Positions 9,275-18,229 of a stretch of 64,000 bases of DNA are shown here, piece after piece; position 1 is the stretch's first letter; every line of letters starts with the position of its first letter. The position numbers and the translations under genes were made by a program. The DNA is from Hyphomicrobiales bacterium (GTDB taxonomy: Bacteria > Pseudomonadota > Alphaproteobacteria > Rhizobiales > Aestuariivirgaceae). The notes under the pieces were generated by a model that searched no databases, had not been told where the DNA came from, and saw only the letters and a list, made by a program, of their open reading frames with translations. The stretch is from assembly GCA_016185245.1 (NCBI GenBank), contig JACPNZ010000007.1:60019-124018 (forward strand), written 5' to 3'.

Positions 9275-10576
9275 TCAGCCGGCCTTCCGCAGCCTCTCGA
9301 CGTTGAATGCAAGAAGTCTTGCCAGCCGCCCGTCGCCCATGGGCGCGCGCGTGACGCGTTGGTGAATGTCGAGATCGGGTTTGATATTGCCTTCGACGAG
9401 GGCCGGCCCATCCGGCAGGATGCCGATATCCCATCCCACCACGACGCGATCCGGAAAGGCCGCGTGGGCGCGGCAGGCAAGATCGATCACCTGGGGCCAC
9501 AGCGGCAATACTCGGCCCTCGATCGCCGCACCGGTGCTGGGATGAACCGTGCACCAGCCGACACCGGGCGTCAGCCCCATGTTGCTGGCTGGGCCGAGAC
9601 GGCCGGTCTGCATATCGACGTTGGCGGCAATGCCGCCGGCATGGAAGTTGTCGACCGTATTGTTCTTGCCGATCGCCATGCGGAATGCCGCGTCGGTTGC
9701 CTCGAAACCACCTACCTCATTACGGCAGGTAACGAAGCGCACGGTCGCGAGCGCGCCGTTGTTGATGTCGTTCAGTTCCGGATGATTGACGACGCGGGGT
9801 TGTACGATGTAGTCGCGCTCCGCCGAAATGCTTGCGAGTTGCCGGAGCAGTTCCGCTTCGTCAAGCGGCCGGCCGGCTCGGTTTTGCCAGGTGCCATTGC
9901 CAACATAGTCCCAGCGTTCGGCGTTTCGGCCGCCGCGGCCGATGCGCGGCTTGACGAAGAGATCCTCGCGGGGCAAGGCAACCGGCCCGCCCTGGGGGTC
10001 AATAACCTTGCCATCGGTCAATTCCAACAGCACCGGCACGGCCTTGACGCCGGCTTCACGGCACCGGCGCGCGAATACCACCTTGTCTTGCATACCGTCA
10101 TTCTGGCGCGGTTGCAGCAAGCCATAGATATGGCCCTTGGTTTCGTAGCGCTGCAGATAGAGATGAACCACCGCGCGCCGATGATCGTTGTAGATCTCGA
10201 ACATATAGTACCAGTATGGCGCCATCGAACTGCGCACAGCCAGCATAACCTCTTCGCCAAGCTGACGGGTGATGTCCTTCGACGCCTGGGCGCGGACGTA
10301 GGTTCCGTTGCGGGCGGTGAATTGCGCGGCGCAAATGGCACAGGCAAAGGGCCAGATGGAAATCGCCAACAGGCCCCGCAGGGGGCCGCCGGTGCGCCGC
10401 CAGTAATTGCGGCTGTAGACGGAACGGAGATAGGCCGTGGGCGCGCCTTCCGCGGATGGCTGACGTCTCTTGACCAGATAGGCAACGGCCGTTGGAAGAC
10501 CAACCAGGTCATAGGCAAAGTCTTCGCCCAGCCGCAGCAAGCGCTCCCTTATGCGAACTCTCAAGGGCTGCCGCAT
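9275..10576 (-). CDS. Sugar-transfer-associated ATP-grasp protein
   Basis: This 433-residue enzyme of the ATPgrasp_ST family should use ATP to ligate a carboxylate and an amine or hydroxyl in surface-glycan synthesis. Visible ATP-grasp features are EDLFVKPRIGRGGRNAERWD (nucleotide-binding hairpin), YIVQPRVVNHPELNDI, and the C-terminal metal-binding strand VVVGWDIGILPDGPALVEGN, where the Asp and the Glu-x-Asn would bind magnesium. N-terminal residues 1-95 are family-specific and contain a hydrophobic patch (LLAISIWPFACAICAAQF). The start codon overlaps the stop of the metallophosphoesterase (TGATG), so the two proteins are made together. The actual substrates are unknown. Confidence 0.75.
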   Translation of the reverse strand: MRQPLRVRIRERLLRLGEDFAYDLVGLPTAVAYLVKRRQPSAEGAPTAYLRSVYSRNYWRRTGGPLRGLLAISIWPFACAICAAQFTARNGTYVRAQASKDITRQLGEEVMLAVRSSMAPYWYYMFEIYNDHRRAVVHLYLQRYETKGHIYGLLQPRQNDGMQDKVVFARRCREAGVKAVPVLLELTDGKVIDPQGGPVALPREDLFVKPRIGRGGRNAERWDYVGNGTWQNRAGRPLDEAELLRQLASISAERDYIVQPRVVNHPELNDINNGALATVRFVTCRNEVGGFEATDAAFRMAIGKNNTVDNFHAGGIAANVDMQTGRLGPASNMGLTPGVGWCTVHPSTGAAIEGRVLPLWPQVIDLACRAHAAFPDRVVVGWDIGILPDGPALVEGNIKPDLDIHQRVTRAPMGDGRLARLLAFNVERLRKAG

Positions 10577-11616
10577 CAGGTGGCTCCGGACAGAACAGTT
10601 TCGGCGGCGGACGGAAGGTCGCGAGGTGCGGCGGAGGCAAGCATGGTTGCGAGGCCTGCGGCTGCTTTCAGATCGCTGCCGGGCGCCAATCCGCCCTGCC
10701 TGAGATCGAGGTGGAACTTGCGCTCGGTCCGGAAGCCTGCCGCCTTCGGCAGGGCCTCGCGCGCTTCGATCTCGAGCCGCCAGCGATCCGGCCTGCCGGT
10801 CAGGCGATAGACGTGATAGCGCGCCGGTGGATTGTCGCGATAGGGCTTTGCCGAAGCCGACGGAACACCAATTACCGGGATCATGCCGCCGGCGGCCGCC
10901 ATCTCCTCGAAATCGGACTGATGCAGATGTCCATGGAGAACCAGTTCGGCACCCGCCTCGGCGAGTGTGGCGGCGAATTCCGGTGCGTCGAGCAGGGCCT
11001 TGCGGATTGACAGCATCGGATGCGGTGCGTGGTGGATGAGGACAACGCGGAACAGACCTTCGCGGCCCAGCCCGGCCAGCATGTGCCGCAAGCGCTCGAT
11101 CTGTTGCGGGCCGAGCCGCCCGGCTGCCGGCGTGCCAGTGACCGGCATCGGTACGGCGCTGGTAAGGCCGACGAAAGCTACAGCCCCGCGGCGGCGGACG
11201 AAGGGAAAATCACGGATCGATGCCGGAGGCGTTTCCGGCTCGCCGGCGTCCGGGCTTCCCGCCATGAATTGCGCCCAGTGGGCGAACGAATGGCGCCAGT
11301 CGATCGGAACGCAGGCATCGTGATTGCCGGGGACGACGGTGACGTCCGCTGCCGGTCCGATACTTTCAAGCCAGTGGCGGGCGGCGATGAATTCAGCCGG
11401 CAGTGCCACGTTGGTGAGGTCGCCGGTGATCGCGACGTGATGCGGCGCAAAGCTGCGAATGTCGGCCAGCATCGCCGCAAGCAGTGCCGGATGATGAATG
11501 TGGCGTTTGTGAAGCAACCAGGAGAGATAACTGGTGAAACGCTTGTTGAACATCTGCCAGGGATAGGGCACGGGCACCGGTGCGAGGTGTGGATCGGAAA
11601 GGTGCGCAAAGACGAA
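10576..11616 (-). CDS. Calcineurin-like metallophosphoesterase
   Basis: This is a phosphoesterase of about 346 residues with the complete dinuclear-metal signature: HLSDPHL at the N-terminus, then ITGDLTN, VVPGNHDA, VLIHHAPHP and LVLHGHLHQ. A GTG at 11616 is taken as the start because GGAGA lies 8 bases upstream and it places the first metal motif a few residues in, as in relatives. The open frame continues upstream only through a TTG. It is coupled by a TGATG overlap to the ATP-grasp gene. A substrate such as a nucleotide-linked or lipid-linked sugar phosphate is plausible from context, but LpxH-like or cyclic-nucleotide phosphodiesterase activity cannot be excluded. Confidence 0.8.
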   Translation of the reverse strand, partial: FVFAHLSDPHLAPVPVPYPWQMFNKRFTSYLSWLLHKRHIHHPALLAAMLADIRSFAPHHVAITGDLTNVALPAEFIAARHWLESIGPAADVTVVPGNHDACVPIDWRHSFAHWAQFMAGSPDAGEPETPPASIRDFPFVRRRGAVAFVGLTSAVPMPVTGTPAAGRLGPQQIERLRHMLAGLGREGLFRVVLIHHAPHPMLSIRKALLDAPEFAATLAEAGAELVLHGHLHQSDFEEMAAAGGMIPVIGVPSASAKPYRDNPPARYHVYRLTGRPDRWRLEIEAREALPKAAGFRTERKFHLDLRQGGLAPGSDLKAAAGLATMLASAAPRDLPSAAETVLSGAT

Positions 11617-11876
11617 CACGATTCTGAATTCTCCGAGGCCGGCCCGACCCAAGTACTAAACCATTCCGGCCGGCCAATCCAGCATTGAACGGCAATTTGC
11701 TGCGGCTTAGTCGCACGTCAGATATGAAAATTAATTTTTGTTATGGATCGGGTGAAGCTGTCACGGTGATCCCGGCGGGTAGATCGCTCGACGGTGTCCT
11801 GCCGCCCATTTCGGCCGGCGTCTAAGGTCTGAGTTTCAAGACACTTTCGTCCAGCAACGGCTCGTTGAAACCCGCA
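11617..11876. other. Intergenic region, no gene seen
   Basis: This 260-bp gap separates the metallophosphoesterase start from the stop of the second ELM1-like gene. An AT-rich patch around 11727-11745 stands out from the GC-rich surroundings and is the likeliest place for the promoter of the metallophosphoesterase/ATP-grasp pair. I see no convincing open frame or stem-loop. Confidence 0.4.
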
Positions 11877-12992
11877 TCAGGCGATGCCCATAAGGTCCCT
11901 GACCCGTGCAACCGCACGGCCCATGTCCTGGGCCGGATCGGCCAAGCCCGGGTACCGAACCGCATTGCCGAGCCATGCCGCTCGGCCGCTCGCAATCAGC
12001 TCACGATGGACGATGCGGATGTCACGAGTCCACCAATCGGGACCAAAGATGAGACCGAGGCGCCAGAGCGTACTTGTAAAGTTGGCACCCTTCCAATGGG
12101 GAGGCGGCAGTCTGGAACCCTTCCTTGCTGCCGATTCCTCGGCGCGCATGGAGCGCCGACCGCTTTCTATGTCGAACAGGTGGGTAGGCTTTCCGGTCGC
12201 GCAGGCTTCGGTGATCATCGAAATGCTGTCGGCCGTGACGATGATCTCGTCCGCCATGGCAAGATAGGCGTGGAACGGATTGGCCGGCTGATCGGGTTGC
12301 CAGCGGTGGCAATGGGCTGGTGCCGTCAACCCGTCGAAAAGGGCGTGTGTCGCCGCCGGTGACGTGCGGGCCGATGTGGTCACAAGAAGGGAGCCATCGC
12401 GGCTCCTGGCCCTGTCGCTGGCCTCGCGCGCCAGCCGCGCTGCCGCTTCCGGTCCGAACCGGTAGGGACCGCTGTCGCCTCCGGCGAGAACGGCGGTCCA
12501 GGGTTTCGGCAGGCCGGCGAATGTCGGCTGCCACTGGCGCGCCGCGGCAGCGAGCCGCTCGGGCCAAACGTTGTGAAGTGGCAGCGTATTGTGCAGCACA
12601 TTGGGGAGGACTGGCAGCCGGTACTGTGGCGTGGTGATCACCAGATCGAACCGATCGAGTCTCGCCCATGGCGTTCCCAGATAGACGAGCCGCGCTGCCG
12701 GATTGAGATGACGGCGAATCCACAAGGCCACCGCCTCGGTGCGGCGCCCGGCCCCGATGATGAGATCCGGATAGGGCGGATCGAGCGGGGTCGAGTTTGC
12801 CTGGTCAAGGCCGATGAGCGTTGCTCCGAGCAGGATACGTGGCAGCCATTCCGCCGGGCGATAAGCCAGCCGTTTCTCGTGGAAGGGAAGGCCCAGGGCC
12901 TCGGCCAGAGCAAGCAGCTGGGTGTTGTCGCCGGTGCGATGACTCATGAGCAGCCAGATGCGAGGCGGCGAAGTGCCGATAGGCGTGTTCAT
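11877..12992 (-). CDS. ELM1/GtrOC1-family putative glycosyltransferase (copy 2)
   Basis: This 371-residue paralogue of the 6402-7487 product has the same family layout: IWLLMSHRTGDNTQLLALAE, PYPDLIIGAGRRTEAVALWI, AVLAGGDSGPYRFG, SLLVTTSARTSPAATHAL and IIVTADSISMITEACATGKP. Its ATG overlaps the stop of copy 3 by four bases (ATGA), so copies 3 and 2 form a translationally coupled pair. Sequence divergence from copies 1 and 3 is large outside the motifs, which argues for distinct substrates rather than recent redundancy. The function in cell-envelope glycan synthesis is inferred from family and context only. Confidence 0.75.
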   Translation of the reverse strand: MNTPIGTSPPRIWLLMSHRTGDNTQLLALAEALGLPFHEKRLAYRPAEWLPRILLGATLIGLDQANSTPLDPPYPDLIIGAGRRTEAVALWIRRHLNPAARLVYLGTPWARLDRFDLVITTPQYRLPVLPNVLHNTLPLHNVWPERLAAAARQWQPTFAGLPKPWTAVLAGGDSGPYRFGPEAAARLAREASDRARSRDGSLLVTTSARTSPAATHALFDGLTAPAHCHRWQPDQPANPFHAYLAMADEIIVTADSISMITEACATGKPTHLFDIESGRRSMRAEESAARKGSRLPPPHWKGANFTSTLWRLGLIFGPDWWTRDIRIVHRELIASGRAAWLGNAVRYPGLADPAQDMGRAVARVRDLMGIA

Positions 12993-14056
12993 GCCAGAAG
13001 TGCCTTCACGGCCGACAGCGCCGCAGCCCCGGCCTCGTCCAGCAGCTTCGCGTCATGCGGCGCGGGATATTCCGGATAGATTGCCAGAACGCCGCGGTTG
13101 ACAAGCTCGCGATAGAGGTGCTGCCGGTCGGCAGGAGCCTGAAGGAGTCCGCTGGCAAACAGGACGGCAAGACCGCCCGCGCGGTTGAGGGCCGAACTGA
13201 AGCGCATCGCAATCGGAGTCTGCTGCGGTAAGATGAAGACCGACACCGGCTTTCCGGTATTGATCGCCTCCACCGTCATCGAGACGCTGTCGGAAGTCAC
13301 CACGAAACGATCCCCTTCGGCCAGCGCTGCCCGGTAACAATTGGGCTCTGTCGTGCTGGTCCAAAGCTGCAACAGGTCGGCATGCAGCAACTTCCCAACA
13401 TCCTCTTCACACCTTCTGCCCGTGCGTGGGCTGGTTAGCACAATGAGTGATCCGCCGCTTTGCCGGGCTTCGCTGCCAGCGGCGTCGGCAATTTGCGCTA
13501 TGGATCCTTTATCGAGGCTGTCGGGCGGAACGCTGCCACCGATGAGAACGACAATCCATGGTCGGGGTCTTCCCGCCATGCGGCGCTGTAGCGCTTGCCG
13601 TTCCTCGGCCGACGCGGGAGGCGAGGTCGCCAGCGGCAGCGGAAGTCTGACCACATTCCGGGCCACCGGCAGGTTGTACTGAGCCGTGGTGAGAATGAGA
13701 TCGAACGGGGCGATTTGCCCGGACGGACGCCCCAGAACAATGATCCTCGTTCGATCATTGGAACGAGCTTTCAGGTCTCTGGCGACCCATGCGGCAATTC
13801 CCTCGGCCACGACGATTGCGTCAGGCCAAGGTGGATCAAGGCGGTCACTCCTTTGCCGATCGAGAAGCCACCGTGCCAAGGACGGAATGCGCACCAGCTT
13901 CGGGTGGCGAAACACCAGCTGCTTTTCCTCGACGATCCAGTCGGCAGCGCCATCGCCTCCCGGCACGCCGCGAAGCAAGTCTGCAAGATAGCGCATTTGC
14001 GCGAGATCGCCGGCCCGGCGATGTTTCAGGAGCCATATCCTTGTCTGCCGCGTCAT
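12989..14056 (-). CDS. ELM1/GtrOC1-family putative glycosyltransferase (copy 3)
   Basis: This protein of about 355 residues is the first gene of the coupled pair with copy 2. Motifs are IWLLKHRRAGDLAQMRYLAD, PWPDAIVVAEGIAAWVARDL, IVVLIGGSVPPDS, SLIVLTSPRTGRRCEEDV and FVVTSDSVSMTVEAINTGKP. The usual Gly-Asp-Asn of the first motif is here Gly-Asp-Leu, and the glycine-arginine motif after the DXI strand is replaced (VVAEGIA), so it is the most diverged copy. The open frame runs up to 14299, but the family homology starts at MTRQTRIWLL, so ATG 14056 is taken as the start. Confidence 0.7.
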   Translation of the reverse strand: MTRQTRIWLLKHRRAGDLAQMRYLADLLRGVPGGDGAADWIVEEKQLVFRHPKLVRIPSLARWLLDRQRSDRLDPPWPDAIVVAEGIAAWVARDLKARSNDRTRIIVLGRPSGQIAPFDLILTTAQYNLPVARNVVRLPLPLATSPPASAEERQALQRRMAGRPRPWIVVLIGGSVPPDSLDKGSIAQIADAAGSEARQSGGSLIVLTSPRTGRRCEEDVGKLLHADLLQLWTSTTEPNCYRAALAEGDRFVVTSDSVSMTVEAINTGKPVSVFILPQQTPIAMRFSSALNRAGGLAVLFASGLLQAPADRQHLYRELVNRGVLAIYPEYPAPHDAKLLDEAGAAALSAVKALLA

Positions 14057-14307
14057 AAGTCTTGCATCTTGATTCTTGGCCGGTGGGCGAATGTTTCGCC
14101 GAATAAGCTGAGATTGCCAATAGCCTACCCGTTCCGCAGGTTTCCGTCGCGGCGCATTCATGATCGGCAATCGCGGCAGGTATGGGTCCACCCGGGTTCG
14201 GATCGAGAGGGCGGCACTTGTCGGGCGGGCGGACAGCACCGCCAGGCTCGGCAGCCCTCCAGATTCACACTTTGGAGATAAGGATATGCCCAGACCCATG
14301 AATCTGG

Positions 14308-14353
14308 AGCGTTTCCTTGTTGGCGAAGCGATTCCACTTCGCCGGGAAACGCT
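14308..14353. repeat. Two-part palindrome (intergenic stem-loop)
   Basis: A 46-base sequence folds as an outer stem AGCGTTTCC/GGAAACGCT and an inner stem GGCGAAG/CTTCGCC around a short loop. Both arms are perfect. It sits in the 345-bp gap between the ELM1-like gene and the GMC oxidoreductase, which holds no convincing gene. There is no T-run on either strand, so it is not a standard intrinsic terminator. The composition resembles the dispersed intergenic palindromes seen in many Rhizobiales genomes, but copies elsewhere in this genome cannot be checked here. Confidence 0.55.
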
Positions 14354-14401
14354 GTGTGTCTTAGGCCGGTTACCACACCGGCGCGCTGAGAGCGGCGAAA
14401 A

Positions 14402-15979
14402 TCAATGCAAGATCATGTCGGTGGCCTTTTCGGCAATCATGATGGTTGCCGCATTGGTGTTGGCCGAGACCACCGTCGGCATGATGGATGCATCGCACAC
14501 CCGCAACCCTTCGATGCCGCGCAACCGCAGATCGGGCGTCACCACGGCACCGGCGTCATGGCCCATCCGGCAGGTGCCGGCGGGATGATGGTCGGTCTTG
14601 GCGTGCCGGCTGGCATAGGCGATGAGGTCTGCATCGGAAGTTTTGTCCGGTCCCGGCAGGCGCTCGGCCATGACGAAAGGCTTGAGGGCATCCTGCCGCA
14701 TGATGTCGCGCGCCAGGCGCAGACCCTTGATCGACATGTCCCGGTCATGGGGGTCGGCCCAATAGTTCGGATCGATCAGCGGCGCCGCCGCGGGATCGCT
14801 CGACGCCAGCCTGACGGTGCCGCGCGAGCGCGGGCGGAGATAGGCGGAATTGAGCGTCACGCCGGCATTGGTGAGCTTGGCAACGCCGGCTTCGATCCCC
14901 GAGCCAAGCCCCAGGTGAAACTGGATATCGGGCGAGCGGGCGGCCCTGTCGGCGTACCAGAAGCCGCCGGTCTCGAACAGGCTCGAGGCAACCGGGCCCT
15001 TCCGGAACAGGAGATATTGCAGTCCGGCAAGTGCCGACCAGTGGAGCTTGGCATATTTGTCGTAGGTGTGGTCGCCGGTGCATTCGCAGATGACGAAAAG
15101 ATCGAGATGATCCTGAAAGTTTGAGCCCATGCCTGGAAGATCGTGCAGCGGCGTTATACCAACGGATTTCAGATGGTCGGCGGGACCGACGCCGGACAGC
15201 ATCAGCAGCCGCGGCGAGCCGATGGCGCCGGAAGCCAGCAGAACCTCGCGGCCGGCGCGCAATGTCTCACGCCCGTCCAGGCCGGCAACCTCGACACCGG
15301 TGGCGCGACCCTTCTCGATGACAATTCGAAGCACGGTGGCGTCCAGGCGCACCTGAAGGTTAGGACGCTCCCTTGCCGGTTTCAGATAGGCGGTTGCGGT
15401 GGACGACCGGCGCGCCTGTTTCTGGGTGAGCTGATAGTAACCGACGCCATCCTGGCTGGCGCCGTTGAAATCGTCATTGTAAGGAATCCCCAGCTGACCG
15501 GCGGCCTTGAAATAGGCCTCGCAGATCGGCAGCGGCGAGACCGGATAGGAGACGCCGAGCGGTCCCTCGTTGCCATGATAGCGATCGGCCGGCCGCTCGA
15601 AATCCTCGGAGCGCCGGAAATGGGGCAGAACGTCGTCATAGCTCCAGCCCTCGCAGCCCATCTGCCGCCACTCTTCGAAGTCGAGACGGTTGCCGCGGTT
15701 GTAGAGCTGGGCGTTGATTGACGAGCCGCCGCCGATGACCTTGGCCTGGGTGAAACGCAGTACCAGATCGTTCATGTGCTTCTGTGGCACCGTCGACCAG
15801 CCCCAGCTGGCAATGCCCTTGGTCATCTTGGCGAAGCCCGCCGGCCAGTGAAACAGCGGGTTCCGGTCGCTGCCGCCGGCTTCGAGCAGCAGCACCCGGA
15901 TGTCCGGCCTTTCGCTGAGCCGGGCCGCCAGCACGCAGCCCGCCGAACCGCCCCCCACAATGATGTAGTCGTATTCCAT
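14402..15979 (-). CDS. GMC-family FAD-dependent oxidoreductase (choline/alcohol dehydrogenase-like)
   Basis: This 525-residue flavoprotein is of the glucose-methanol-choline family. The N-terminal FAD-binding motif is IIVGGGSAGCVLAARLSE, followed by GGSSSINAQLYNRG (GMC signature 1 region) and GAIGSPRLLMLSGVGPA (signature 2). The catalytic C-terminal segment reads DHHPAGTCRMG, with the active-site His, then VCDASIMPTVVSANTNAATIMIAEK. It oxidises an alcohol or polyol to an aldehyde or ketone, passing electrons to a quinone or oxygen. It is the last gene of a minus-strand operon, 7 bp after the SDR gene. Substrate specificity is not readable; a product of the imported sugar is likely. Confidence 0.85.
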   Translation of the reverse strand: MEYDYIIVGGGSAGCVLAARLSERPDIRVLLLEAGGSDRNPLFHWPAGFAKMTKGIASWGWSTVPQKHMNDLVLRFTQAKVIGGGSSINAQLYNRGNRLDFEEWRQMGCEGWSYDDVLPHFRRSEDFERPADRYHGNEGPLGVSYPVSPLPICEAYFKAAGQLGIPYNDDFNGASQDGVGYYQLTQKQARRSSTATAYLKPARERPNLQVRLDATVLRIVIEKGRATGVEVAGLDGRETLRAGREVLLASGAIGSPRLLMLSGVGPADHLKSVGITPLHDLPGMGSNFQDHLDLFVICECTGDHTYDKYAKLHWSALAGLQYLLFRKGPVASSLFETGGFWYADRAARSPDIQFHLGLGSGIEAGVAKLTNAGVTLNSAYLRPRSRGTVRLASSDPAAAPLIDPNYWADPHDRDMSIKGLRLARDIMRQDALKPFVMAERLPGPDKTSDADLIAYASRHAKTDHHPAGTCRMGHDAGAVVTPDLRLRGIEGLRVCDASIMPTVVSANTNAATIMIAEKATDMILH

Positions 15980-15986
15980 CTGGCAC

Positions 15987-16718
15987 TCACAATCTGGGAA
16001 TGGTCAAACCACCACCGGCGTCGACAACCGTACCGGTGGAAAACGGAAAGGCGCCGCCGGCCAAGGCCGCGACGATCGAAGCAATATCGTCCGGCTCGCC
16101 CCAGCGCCGTTCTGGCACAACGCCCTCGGCGATCAGGCGATCGTATTTTGCCGTCACCCCCGAAGTCATGTCGGTGCGGATGATGCCGGGCCGCACTTCG
16201 AAGACGGAAATGCTCTCGCCGGCAAGGCGCAAGGCGAGACCTTTGACGAACATGGCAAGGGCTGCCTTCGACATGCAGTAGTCGAGACGCTCGGGTGACG
16301 CAGCAGTGGCCGAGGCCGAGGTGACGAAGATGATCGAGCGCAGGTGCTTCGTTGTCTTGTCCGCCAGCATCGCCCGCATGACGGCCTGGGTGAAGAACAC
16401 GGTGCCGCGCAGGTTTACGCTCATCACCATGTCGAATGTCTCAGGTGCCATTTGCGCGAAGTCGCCGCGCATCGGCGAACCGATCCCGGCATTGTTCACC
16501 AGACAGTCGATGCGGCCGAAACCTGCGACAACATCCCGGACGAGGCCGGCGTGACTGTCGAGATCGGCGACATCGGCGGCAAACCGTCCGGCCCCCGGTT
16601 CATCCCAGCTTCGCGCCGTCCGGGCTGTCGCAAAACCTGCGGCTTCGAGTTTCGTTGCGATGCCGAGGCCAATGCCGCGGCTGGCACCGGTGACCAATGC
16701 AACCGGCCGATCGCTCAT
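15987..16718 (-). CDS. Short-chain dehydrogenase/reductase (SDR)
   Basis: This 243-residue classical SDR has the cofactor motif LVTGASRGIGLGIA (TGxxxGIG), the NNAG strand (CLVNNAGIG), a serine in VTSASATAASPERL and the catalytic tyrosine-lysine pair in DYCMSKAAL. The C-terminus FSTGTVVDAGGGLTI is typical of 3-oxoacyl-ACP-reductase-like members. It interconverts a hydroxyl and a ketone with NAD(P)H. It overlaps the following upstream GMC gene by four bases (ATGA) and lies 7 bp from the other GMC gene, so the three oxidoreductases should be co-expressed and may act in sequence on one substrate. Confidence 0.85.
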   Translation of the reverse strand: MSDRPVALVTGASRGIGLGIATKLEAAGFATARTARSWDEPGAGRFAADVADLDSHAGLVRDVVAGFGRIDCLVNNAGIGSPMRGDFAQMAPETFDMVMSVNLRGTVFFTQAVMRAMLADKTTKHLRSIIFVTSASATAASPERLDYCMSKAALAMFVKGLALRLAGESISVFEVRPGIIRTDMTSGVTAKYDRLIAEGVVPERRWGEPDDIASIVAALAGGAFPFSTGTVVDAGGGLTIPRL

Positions 16719-18226
16719 ACGGCAAGCTCCTTTTCCCGTATGTGGTGGGCGGTGCGCAACGCCTGGGCGGCGACGGTCAATGCCGGGTTGACCGCCGCCG
16801 AGGTCGGCAGAAAGCTCGCATCGACCACATAGAGATTAGGGTGGTCCCAGGATTTGCACATGGTGTCGAGGGCCGAGGTGGCGGGGTCGCAACCCATGCG
16901 CAGGGTTCCGCACTGGTGCGAGGGCGTGCGCCCGTCGAACAGCCGGCTGAGGACGATTGGGTAGCCGGCGGCGCGGAAGACCTCCTTGGCCCTAGCCGTC
17001 AGCCGCTGATGGGCGATCATGTTACTGCGCTGCCAGTCAAGCACGATGCGTCCATCCCTCACCGATACGCGGCTTTCGGGGCGCGGCAGATCCTCGCTCA
17101 TCAGGTACCAGTCGACGGCGCGGCCGCTGACCAGATCGAGGGCCCATTCCGGCGCCCATTTGACATTCGCCTTGAGGATCGCACCGGAGACCCGGCCAAG
17201 CAGTTGGATGTTGCCGAGCGGCCCGCCGCCACGGCCGTCGTCGAGATAGAAGTCGTTGAGGCCGAGGGTCTTCTGATAGACCGAATCGTTGGGCTCGCGC
17301 GGGTCGATGGCGAGGAGCGCCGAAGAATTGTGGTTCATGAAGTGGCGGCCCACCTGGTCGGAAGCGTTGGCGAGGCCATTGGGATTGGCGTCATTGGCCG
17401 AAGCGAGCAGGAGGCCCGCCGATTTCACCGCGCCGGCGGAGAGGATCGTGAGCTTGGGCGAGACTGTCAGCTCGGCGCCATTCTGGCGGTAGACGATACC
17501 TGAGATGCGGTTTGCCGCAGCCGTTTCGAGGCGCTGCACTTCGGCGCCGGTTTCGAGCGTGATATCGGGATCGGCCAAGGCTGTGGCGAGCCCGCAGGTC
17601 TCGGCATCCATCTTTCCGGCTGCGGTATTGGGGAAGGCATCCCAGGGGATTTTGGCGTGGGCGAGCCAGGTTTCGATGTCGACGCCGAGCGGCAGGCTGA
17701 ATGGCTTGAGGCCGACGCGTTGCAATCGTTCGCGAACCCGCGCGATGACCGGCTCGTCGGGCACCGGCGGATGCGGATAGGGGTTGGAATGCGGCGGTTC
17801 GGTCGGGTCGCCGCCAAGCGCGCCGCGGACTCGGTAGAGCGCCTCGGCCTTGCCATACCACGGTTCAAGCTCGTCATAGGCGATGGGCCAGGCCGGCGAG
17901 ACGCCGCCGCCGGGAAATTCCATTGCGGCGAAATCTTCTTTGCGATAGCGGAAGAGCACCGCGCCGTAAAATTTGCTGTTGCCGCCGACATAGTAGTAAT
18001 TGCCGGGATTGAAACCGCTGCCGTCCGGGCTGAACCAGTTCTCCTTGGGGCGATAATGTCCACGCTGGAAGATGGCGCGGGCATCGCGCGCCTTCGGCGT
18101 ATCGGCCAGGTGTTCACCCTTTTCCAGAATGACGATGCGAGCCCCCGATCCCGCCAGGCCTGCGGCAATTGTCGCTCCGCCCATGCCGGAGCCGATGATG
18201 ACGATGTCGGGCTGGGACTTCATCAA
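16715..18226 (-). CDS. GMC-family oxidoreductase (sugar dehydrogenase type)
   Basis: The 503-residue flavoprotein opens with DIVIIGSGMGGATIAAGLAG (FAD-binding) and a GGNSKFYGAVLFRYR active-site segment. It ends with HQCGTLRMGCDPATSALD and VVDASFLPTSAAVNPALTVA, the C-terminal catalytic block of the gluconate/fructose-dehydrogenase-like GMC branch. These differ from the choline-dehydrogenase-like GMC three genes on, so the operon holds two GMC branches. The sugar ABC transporter directly upstream (3 bp gap) suggests it oxidises the imported sugar or a derivative, perhaps to a keto-sugar; that is inference. No signal peptide is visible. Confidence 0.8.
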   Translation of the reverse strand: MMKSQPDIVIIGSGMGGATIAAGLAGSGARIVILEKGEHLADTPKARDARAIFQRGHYRPKENWFSPDGSGFNPGNYYYVGGNSKFYGAVLFRYRKEDFAAMEFPGGGVSPAWPIAYDELEPWYGKAEALYRVRGALGGDPTEPPHSNPYPHPPVPDEPVIARVRERLQRVGLKPFSLPLGVDIETWLAHAKIPWDAFPNTAAGKMDAETCGLATALADPDITLETGAEVQRLETAAANRISGIVYRQNGAELTVSPKLTILSAGAVKSAGLLLASANDANPNGLANASDQVGRHFMNHNSSALLAIDPREPNDSVYQKTLGLNDFYLDDGRGGGPLGNIQLLGRVSGAILKANVKWAPEWALDLVSGRAVDWYLMSEDLPRPESRVSVRDGRIVLDWQRSNMIAHQRLTARAKEVFRAAGYPIVLSRLFDGRTPSHQCGTLRMGCDPATSALDTMCKSWDHPNLYVVDASFLPTSAAVNPALTVAAQALRTAHHIREKELAV

Positions 18227-18229
18227 CGG

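Noticed and set aside
9359..10810. 483-codon plus-strand open frame
   Set aside because: It is antisense to the ATP-grasp gene and the end of the phosphoesterase gene, whose motifs are unmistakable.
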